Shown here: piece after piece, positions 58,165 through 64,000 of the stretch
Layout: the number at the start of each line of letters is the position of its first letter
Position numbering within the stretch: position 1 is the stretch's first letter
Assembly: GCA_023023105.1 (NCBI GenBank)
Contig: CP083824.1
Coordinates: 3,782,001-3,846,000, forward strand
From: Enterobacter ludwigii
GTDB lineage: Bacteria; Pseudomonadota; Gammaproteobacteria; Enterobacterales; Enterobacteriaceae
DNA: 64,000 nucleotides
Direction of reading: 5' to 3'
The notes under the pieces: generated by a model
The model's input: the letters and a program-made list of their open reading frames with translations, nothing else
What the model was told of the DNA's origin: nothing
Database searches by the model: none
Made by a program: the position numbers and the translations under genes

Positions 58165-59397
58165 TCAGTACAGCAGACGCGCGCGAATCGTCCCCGGAAG
58201 CGCCTTCATGCTCTGCAGTGCTTTCTCGGCAACATCGTCATCCGCTTCAATATCAATCACCACATAACCCATCTGAGAATTCGTCTGCAGATACTGCGCG
58301 GCGATGTTGACGCTCTGCTCGGCAAAGATCTGGTTAATGGCGGTCAGCACACCTGGACGGTTTTCGTGAATGTGCAGCAAGCGACGACCACCGTGCAGCG
58401 GCAGAGACACTTCCGGGAAGTTCACCGCAGAGAGCGTAGAACCGTTGTCAGAATATTTGCTCAGTTTACCCGCCACTTCCAGACCGATGTTCTCCTGCGC
58501 TTCCTGGGTCGAGCCGCCAATGTGTGGCGTCAGGATCACGTTATCGAACTCGCACAGCGGAGAATTAAACGGATCGCTGTTGGTCGCAGGCTCCGTCGGG
58601 AAGACGTCGATGGCCGCACCCGCCAGATGCTTACGCTTCAGCGCATCCGCCAGTGCCGGGATATCGACAACCGTGCCGCGCGCGGCGTTGATCAGCAGTG
58701 AGCCCGGCTTCATCAGCGCCAGCTCTTCCGCGCCCATCATGTTTTTGGTGGAGGCATTTTCCGGCACGTGGAGGCTCACCACGTCGCTCATGTTCAGCAG
58801 ATCAGACAGGTGCTGAACCTGCGTCGCGTTACCCAGAGGCAGCTTGCTTTCAATATCGTAAAAATAGACATGCATCCCGAGAGATTCAGCCAGAATCCCC
58901 AGTTGAGTACCAATGTGACCATAACCAATGATACCCAATTTTTTACCACGGGCTTCATATGACCCCGCTGCCAGTTTATTCCAGACTCCGCGGTGTGCTT
59001 TGGCGTTAGCTTCAGGGATACCGCGTAGCAGCAGCAACAACTCGCCAATCACTAACTCCGCCACGGAACGGGTGTTGGAGAACGGGGCGTTGAACACTGG
59101 AATACCGCGTTTGGCGGCTGCATTCAGATCGACCTGATTGGTGCCGATACAGAAACAGCCAATGGCAACCAGTTTTTCCGCCGCAGCAATTACATCTTCA
59201 GTCAGGTGGGTACGGGATCGCAGACCAATGAAGTGGGCATCACGGATGGCCGCTTTCAGCTCTTCGGTGTCCAGCGCGCCTTTGTGAAATTCGATGTTGG
59301 TGTAACCCGCTGCACGAAGGCTATCAAGCGCTTTCTGATGCACGCCTTCTACCAGCAGGAATTTAATCTTGTCTTTCTCCAGTGATACCTTTGCCAT
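58165..59397 (-). CDS. serA: D-3-phosphoglycerate dehydrogenase
   Basis: 410 aa. First enzyme of serine synthesis, inhibited by serine through the C-terminal ACT domain (about 335-410, LLHIHENRPGVLTAIN). NAD motif LGIIGYGHIGTQLG and the catalytic HIGGST histidine region are present. In E. coli it is Lrp-activated; the AT-rich gap 59398-59627 upstream would hold those sites. Confidence 0.97.
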   Translation of the reverse strand: MAKVSLEKDKIKFLLVEGVHQKALDSLRAAGYTNIEFHKGALDTEELKAAIRDAHFIGLRSRTHLTEDVIAAAEKLVAIGCFCIGTNQVDLNAAAKRGIPVFNAPFSNTRSVAELVIGELLLLLRGIPEANAKAHRGVWNKLAAGSYEARGKKLGIIGYGHIGTQLGILAESLGMHVYFYDIESKLPLGNATQVQHLSDLLNMSDVVSLHVPENASTKNMMGAEELALMKPGSLLINAARGTVVDIPALADALKRKHLAGAAIDVFPTEPATNSDPFNSPLCEFDNVILTPHIGGSTQEAQENIGLEVAGKLSKYSDNGSTLSAVNFPEVSLPLHGGRRLLHIHENRPGVLTAINQIFAEQSVNIAAQYLQTNSQMGYVVIDIEADDDVAEKALQSMKALPGTIRARLLY

Positions 59398-59627
59398 TTA
59401 CCCGACCCTGTATTTTATCTGAACTGATGTTGTGCTGGATTTAAATCCGCTATAGCCAACATATCAAAAAAAACTATTGCAGCAATATGAACGTTTGCGT
59501 CGGCACTCTGAAGAAAAGTCATACAGGGTAAAATGACAGAGGAAAATGCTACAGAAATTTGTGAATGCGGCAGGATCGGCAAAAGAGGCGTAAAAACGTG
59601 ACACAAGTCACCGAATTTAGCTTTTCA

Positions 59628-59660
59628 AAAATTTTTTAGCGGGGGGAGGACTCCCCCCGT
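59628..59660 (-). terminator. Terminator after rpiA
   Basis: On the minus strand CGGGGGGAG-TC-CTCCCCCCG forms a strong GC stem followed by an A6T5 run, starting 5 bp past the rpiA stop. Confidence 0.75.
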
Positions 59661-59664
59661 CAGA

Positions 59665-60324
59665 TCATTTTACGATGGTTTTCACGCCGTCAGCGGTGCC
59701 GATCAGCGCCACATCCGCGCCACGGTTGGCGAATAGCCCTACGGTCACTACGCCTGGAATGCCGTTGATGGCATTTTCCAGCGCAATAGCATCAAGGATT
59801 TCCAGACCGTGAACGTCGAGGATCACGTTACCGTTATCAGTGACTACGCCCTGACGATATTCCGGACGACCGCCCAGCTTCACCAGCTGACGGGCAACCG
59901 CGCTACGGGCCATCGGGATCACTTCCACCGGCAGCGGGAAATTACCCAGAATATCGACCTGCTTGGAGGCGTCCGCGATGCAGATGAACTTGTCCGCAAC
60001 GGAGGCGATGATTTTTTCACGCGTCAGCGCTGCACCACCGCCTTTGATCATCTGCATATGGCCGTTAATCTCATCCGCGCCATCAACGTAAATCCCCAGA
60101 CGGTCAACTTCGTTGAGATCGAAAACGGTAATGCCGAGGCTTTTCAGCTTTTCCGTGGAAGCATCGGAGCTGGAAACCGCGCCCTCGATTTGCCCCTTCA
60201 TCGTGCCCAGCGCATCGATAAAGTGTGCCGCGGTTGATCCCGTACCGACACCGACAATGGTACCCGGCTGTACATACTGGAGAGCGGCCCATCCTACTGC
60301 TTTTTTCAGTTCATCCTGCGTCAT
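59665..60324 (-). CDS. rpiA: Ribose-5-phosphate isomerase A
   Basis: 219 aa. Interconverts ribose 5-phosphate and ribulose 5-phosphate. Signature motifs [22 protein letters not shown] with the catalytic aspartates, and [13 protein letters not shown] are present. It is divergent from argP. Confidence 0.97.
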   Translation of the reverse strand: MTQDELKKAVGWAALQYVQPGTIVGVGTGSTAAHFIDALGTMKGQIEGAVSSSDASTEKLKSLGITVFDLNEVDRLGIYVDGADEINGHMQMIKGGGAALTREKIIASVADKFICIADASKQVDILGNFPLPVEVIPMARSAVARQLVKLGGRPEYRQGVVTDNGNVILDVHGLEILDAIALENAINGIPGVVTVGLFANRGADVALIGTADGVKTIVK

Positions 60325-60451
60325 GATCGTTTTGCCTGTGGTGTGAAAACTTAGGCCGCATTATAGAACACGTGAGGTGGAATTCGTCTGTCACAAAGGG
60401 AAAATTGTGTCATAGTGCAGAATAAGCCAAATTAAGGAGCCAGCCAGAGCA

Positions 60452-61345
60452 ATGAAACGTCCGGACTACAGAACACTACAGGCACTTGATGCAGTTATTC
60501 GTGAACGAGGTTTTGAGCGCGCGGCGCAAAAGCTTTGCATCACGCAGTCCGCCGTATCACAGCGTATCAAACAGCTTGAAAACATGTTCGGCCAGCCGCT
60601 GCTGGTACGCACCGTGCCGCCACGTCCAACCGAGCAAGGGCAAAAGCTCCTCGCCCTGCTGCGCCAGGTTGAACTGCTGGAAGATGAGTGGTTGGGTGAC
60701 GAACAAACGGGCTCTACGCCACTGCTGCTCTCTCTGGCGGTCAACGCCGACAGTCTGGCAACCTGGCTGCTGCCGGCCCTGGCCCCGGTATTGGCAGATT
60801 CACCTATCCGTCTGAATTTACAGGTTGAAGATGAAACCCGTACCCAGGAGCGCCTGCGTCGTGGTGAAGTGGTTGGTGCGGTCAGTATTCAGCCTCAGGC
60901 GCTGCCGAGCTGTCTTGTCGATCAGTTAGGTGCTCTGGATTACCTGTTTGTCGGTTCAAAAGCCTTTGCCGAGCGCTACTTCCCGAACGGCGTCACCCGC
61001 GCCGCGCTGCTGAAAGCTCCCGCCGTAGCGTTCGACCATCTGGACGATATGCATCAGGCGTTCCTGCAGCAAAACTTTGACCTGCCGCCGGGCAGCGTAC
61101 CGTGCCATATCGTCAACTCGTCTGAAGCCTTCGTGCAGCTTGCGCGTCAGGGCACCACCTGCTGCATGATCCCGCATCTGCAGATTGAGAAAGAGTTGAA
61201 AAGCGGAGAGCTGATTGACCTAACGCCGGGGCTGTATCAGCGCCGGATGCTTTACTGGCACCGTTTTGCGCCGGAAAGCCGCATGATGCGCAACGTGACC
61301 GATGCGCTACTGGCGTACGGACATAAGGTGTTGAGACAGGATTAA
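60452..61345 (+). CDS. argP: LysR-family regulator ArgP (IciA)
   Basis: 297 aa. Helix-turn-helix [24 protein letters not shown] at residues 18-40. It activates argO with arginine and is held inactive by lysine; it also affects dapB, lysC and other lysine genes. The target argO lies two genes downstream, as in E. coli. Confidence 0.96.
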   Translation: MKRPDYRTLQALDAVIRERGFERAAQKLCITQSAVSQRIKQLENMFGQPLLVRTVPPRPTEQGQKLLALLRQVELLEDEWLGDEQTGSTPLLLSLAVNADSLATWLLPALAPVLADSPIRLNLQVEDETRTQERLRRGEVVGAVSIQPQALPSCLVDQLGALDYLFVGSKAFAERYFPNGVTRAALLKAPAVAFDHLDDMHQAFLQQNFDLPPGSVPCHIVNSSEAFVQLARQGTTCCMIPHLQIEKELKSGELIDLTPGLYQRRMLYWHRFAPESRMMRNVTDALLAYGHKVLRQD

Positions 61346-61352
61346 AAAATAA

Positions 61353-61379
61353 GCCGGGTGGCGGCTTCGCCTACCCGGC
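61353..61379. repeat. REP palindrome between argP and yggE
   Basis: GCCGGGTGGCGGCTTCGCC-TACCCGGC lies between convergent genes; probable transcription end. Confidence 0.8.
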
Positions 61380-61386
61380 CTACCGG

Positions 61387-62109
61387 TTACTGAGCTGGCT
61401 TTTGAGTCGGTTCCAGCTGGAACACCACATCAACCTGATCGTCGAACTGAATAGTCGGCTGCTCGTAAGTTTCCTGAGCAGATACTGGCGCCGCATCGGC
61501 TTTCATCATCCGCACCATCGGGCTTGGCTGATAGTTAGAGACGTGGTAACGCACGCTGTAAACCGGGCCGAGCTTGCTGTTAAAGCCAGCGGCCAGCTGT
61601 TGCGCCTGATGCATCGCATCATCAATCGCCGCTTTACGCGCTTCGTCTTTGTATTTCTCCGGTTGCGCAACGCCCAGCGACACAGAGCGAATTTCGTTCA
61701 GCCCCGCCTTCAGCGCGCCATCCAATAATGCATTCAGCTTGTCCAGTTGACGCACCGTCACTTCGACAGTACGCACAGCACGGTAGCCTTTCAGAATGCT
61801 TTTGCCGTTCTGGTAGTCGTAATCGGGTTGAGTACGCAGGTTAGCGGAGTTGATATCTTTTTTACCTACACCGTTCTGCTCAAGAAAAGAGAGATATTGC
61901 GCAACACGATCGTCAGCCTGCTTCTTGGCAGATGCCGCATCTTTCGCAGCCACATTGACTTCAATCGCCAGGGTTGCAACATCCGGTACCGCATCCACAC
62001 TTGCGGTGCCTGAAGTGACGATGTGCGGGCCATCTGGCAGTTCACTTGCCTGCACCGACACCGCACCTAAACTCACTAATGCCGCCAGGGCCATCACTTT
62101 AAACTTCAC
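61387..62109 (-). CDS. yggE: Periplasmic SIMPL-domain protein YggE
   Basis: 240 aa from a GTG at 62109: GGAGG lies 7 nt upstream, whereas the ATG at 62115 is only 1-2 nt from it, and the E. coli protein starts at the same point (MKFKV). A signal peptide (KVMALAALVSLGAVSVQA) precedes a SIMPL (DUF541) domain. It is associated with oxidative-stress protection; mechanism unknown. Confidence 0.92.
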   Translation of the reverse strand: MKFKVMALAALVSLGAVSVQASELPDGPHIVTSGTASVDAVPDVATLAIEVNVAAKDAASAKKQADDRVAQYLSFLEQNGVGKKDINSANLRTQPDYDYQNGKSILKGYRAVRTVEVTVRQLDKLNALLDGALKAGLNEIRSVSLGVAQPEKYKDEARKAAIDDAMHQAQQLAAGFNSKLGPVYSVRYHVSNYQPSPMVRMMKADAAPVSAQETYEQPTIQFDDQVDVVFQLEPTQKPAQ

Positions 62110-62202
62110 TGTCATTCCTCCATGTTGCGAAGAGTGCCCCAACAACAGGGCGCATGCCAGCAAGCTTAGCGGGTCTTGTTCAGTTGTCCATAAGACAATG
62201 GC

Positions 62203-62838
62203 TTAGTTGAACAATTCCTGGACATGGTGAATGCCCTCTTTTGCCAACTGGAAGGCGATAAACCACATCACGAGACCCACCAGCGTGTTGATGATCCGCT
62301 GCGCTTTAGCAGTGCGAAGACGAGGGGCCAGCCATGCCGCAAGTATGGCGAGACCGAAGAACCAGAGGAAAGAGGCGCTGACCGTGCCAAGCGCAAACCA
62401 GCGCTTCGGCTCAACATCCAGCTGTCCGCCCAGGCTCCCCAGCACCACAAAAGTATCGAGATAAACGTGCGGGTTAAGCCAGGTAACCGCCAGCATGGTG
62501 ACGATGATCTTCCAGCGCCCCTGCTTCATGACTTCAGCGCTTGCGAGTTCAAGGTTGCTGCTCATGGCCGTTTTCAGTGCGCCAAAACCGTACCACAGCA
62601 GGAACGCCACGCCGCCCCAGGTAACCAATGCAAGAAGCCACGGCGACTGCATCAGCAATGCACTACCGCCAAAAATCCCGGCGCAGATCAGCAGCAAATC
62701 GCTTACCGCGCACAGGAGAGCAATCATCAGATGATACTGGCGGCGAATGCCCTGGTTCATCACGAACGCATTTTGCGGGCCAAGCGGAAGGATCATGGCC
62801 GCACCTAAGGCAAGCCCTTGAAAGTAATAGGATAACAT
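62203..62838 (-). CDS. argO: Arginine exporter ArgO
   Basis: 211 aa, six-helix LysE-family exporter of arginine and lysine analogues (E. coli yggA). The N-terminal [20 protein letters not shown] and the [13 protein letters not shown] segments are diagnostic. Activated by ArgP; the promoter should be in 62839-62944. Confidence 0.96.
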   Translation of the reverse strand: MLSYYFQGLALGAAMILPLGPQNAFVMNQGIRRQYHLMIALLCAVSDLLLICAGIFGGSALLMQSPWLLALVTWGGVAFLLWYGFGALKTAMSSNLELASAEVMKQGRWKIIVTMLAVTWLNPHVYLDTFVVLGSLGGQLDVEPKRWFALGTVSASFLWFFGLAILAAWLAPRLRTAKAQRIINTLVGLVMWFIAFQLAKEGIHHVQELFN

Positions 62839-62944
62839 GACGAAACTCTCACAGTGTTGTTCTGGAAGCAGACTATACTGCGCGAATCACATTAGAGGAA
62901 ATTGATAATATTAATTGGGGATTAGTCGTGCTTATAAAAATAAT

Positions 62945-62971
62945 GCCCGGTGGCGCTAACGCTTACCGGGC
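62945..62971. repeat. REP palindrome after mscS
   Basis: GCCCGGT...ACCGGGC stem between mscS and the argO promoter. Confidence 0.8.
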
Positions 62972-62983
62972 CTGGTGGTGAAG

Positions 62984-63838
62984 TTATTCTGCTTCTTTGA
63001 CTTTTTTGACGTTTACGTCCATCTGCGGGTACGGGAAGCTGATGCCGTTAGCATCGAACTCACGTTTGATACGCTCCAGAACATCCCAGTAGACGTTTTG
63101 CAGATCGCTGCTTTTGCTCCAGATACGTACCACGAAGTTAATCGAAGAAGCACCCAGTTCGTTCAGGCGTACGGTCTGCTCTTTGTCTTTCAGAATACGA
63201 TCGTCTGAAGCAATGATATTGCTAATCAGCGACTTCACCTGATCGATATCAGAATCATATGCCACGCTGATGATCAGCTCATTTCGGCGCACAGGTTCGC
63301 GGGAAAAGTTGATGATGTTGCCTGCAATAATTTTCCCGTTTGGCACAACAACAATACGACCATCAACGGTACGCAGGGTGGTAGAGAAAATCTGTACCTG
63401 AAGTACCGTTCCGGCAATCCCACCAAGGTCAACGTACTCACCAGAACGGAATGGGCGGAAGGTGACCAGCAGTACGCCGGCGGCCAGATTCGAGAGCGAG
63501 CCCTGCAATGCAAGGCCAATAGCCAGACCTGCTGCACCAAGCACGGCGATTACCGATGCGGTCTGTACGCCGACGCGTCCCAGCGCCGCAATCAGCGTAA
63601 AGGCGATAATGCCGTAGCGCACCAGTGCGGAGAGGAAGTCAGCCACCGTGGCGTCAATGTGACGGGCCAGCATTACGCGGTTAACCGCGTTCGATACGAT
63701 ACGCGCCACGATCATCCCGACGATGATGATCGCAATGGCTGCTACAATATTAACCGCATAACTCAGCAGCAATGCCTGGTTGCGCACCAGCCAGGTTCCC
63801 GCATTGTTAATACCATCTACTACACCGAGATCGTCCAT
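62984..63838 (-). CDS. mscS: Small-conductance mechanosensitive channel MscS
   Basis: 284 aa heptameric inner-membrane channel that opens on osmotic downshock. Three membrane helices; TM3 shows the Gly/Ala-packed pore helix ([21 protein letters not shown]), followed by the beta domain and the C-terminal cage (E. coli yggB). Confidence 0.97.
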   Translation of the reverse strand: MDDLGVVDGINNAGTWLVRNQALLLSYAVNIVAAIAIIIVGMIVARIVSNAVNRVMLARHIDATVADFLSALVRYGIIAFTLIAALGRVGVQTASVIAVLGAAGLAIGLALQGSLSNLAAGVLLVTFRPFRSGEYVDLGGIAGTVLQVQIFSTTLRTVDGRIVVVPNGKIIAGNIINFSREPVRRNELIISVAYDSDIDQVKSLISNIIASDDRILKDKEQTVRLNELGASSINFVVRIWSKSSDLQNVYWDVLERIKREFDANGISFPYPQMDVNVKKVKEAE

Positions 63839-63961
63839 TCAATTTTCCTTGTTAATAACCCAAAACACGCGCTAACGAGATCTTAATCACGAAAACGCCA
63901 GTGTTAAAGGTAAACAAAAGCAGGAAAATATGCCATTTACGGCGGCTGATTTCTGCAGGAG

Positions 63962-64000
63962 TTAGTTAAGCTGACGGTCAATCTCGTTGGTAAATTCCGC
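63962..64000 (-). CDS. Possible C-terminal end of an unidentified gene
   Basis: The last 12 codons of an open frame ending AEFTNEIDRQLN and TAA. In K-12 fbaA follows mscS, but this tail does not match FbaA. It is too short to identify and may not be real. The gap 63839-63961 shows no gene. Confidence 0.25.
   Translation of the reverse strand, partial: AEFTNEIDRQLN

Overview
The window is ordinary enterobacterial chromosome, closest in gene content to Enterobacter or a near relative (Lelliottia, Leclercia, Kosakonia). The backbone follows the Escherichia coli K-12 order around 64-66 min almost gene for gene: lplT-aas-omrA-galR, lysA/lysR, ygeA, araE, kduD, kduI, yqeF, yqeG, tRNA-Gly(CCC) glyU, actS (ygeR), idi, lysS, prfB, recJ, dsbC, xerD, fldB, ygfX, sdhE, ygfZ, trhA (yqfA), bglA, ygfF, gcvPHT, ubiI, ubiH, pepP, ygfB, zapA, 6S RNA, fau, serA, rpiA, argP, yggE, argO, mscS. 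Genes are dense and REP-type palindromes sit between many of them.

Region 1 (1-16 kb) holds phospholipid repair (lplT/aas), the OmrA sRNA, galR, lysine biosynthesis (lysA with its activator lysR), a redox pair (flavodoxin-like protein and HxlR regulator), an isolated fepE-like O-antigen length regulator, and arabinose and pectin-derived sugar use (araE with AraC and CRP sites; kduI/kduD with KdgR boxes). Lineage-specific inserts are a GNAT acetyltransferase and a second LacI-family regulator, both overlapping their convergent neighbours.

Region 2 (16-33.1 kb) is accessory. It occupies the interval between yqeG and glyU, where E. coli carries the ETT2 type III secretion remnant. It contains a LysR/PACE-efflux divergent pair, yqeG, an Lrp/LysE-exporter divergent pair, yjdJ-yjdI divergent from a CitA/DcuS-type two-component system, an AfuABC-like ABC importer, and then a mosaic: a beheaded serine recombinase, two IS3-family elements, a GNAT acetyltransferase, and an orphan type VI secretion PAAR protein with a C-terminal His...Cys toxin-like domain. 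A two-helix membrane protein follows, probably the immunity protein, cut off from the effector by an IS. The mosaic ends in about 490 bp of non-coding DNA against glyU.

Region 3 (33.1-64 kb) is conserved core: cell-wall amidase activation, isoprenoids, translation (lysS; prfB with its programmed +1 frameshift), recombination and disulfide isomerisation (recJ, dsbC, xerD), flavinylation and Fe-S maintenance, the glycine cleavage operon with PurR and GcvA-like sites, aerobic ubiquinone hydroxylases, division (zapA), 6S RNA, serine and pentose phosphate enzymes, ArgP/ArgO lysine-arginine export, and MscS. The main departure from E. coli is an RpiR-family regulator in place of yqfB next to bglA.

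The items most worth follow-up are the orphan PAAR effector with its candidate immunity gene, and the CitA-like sensor (with an altered ligand-site residue) coupled to an AfuABC-type importer and to yjdIJ. All calls come from reading the sequence and from remembered family knowledge; no database search was run.
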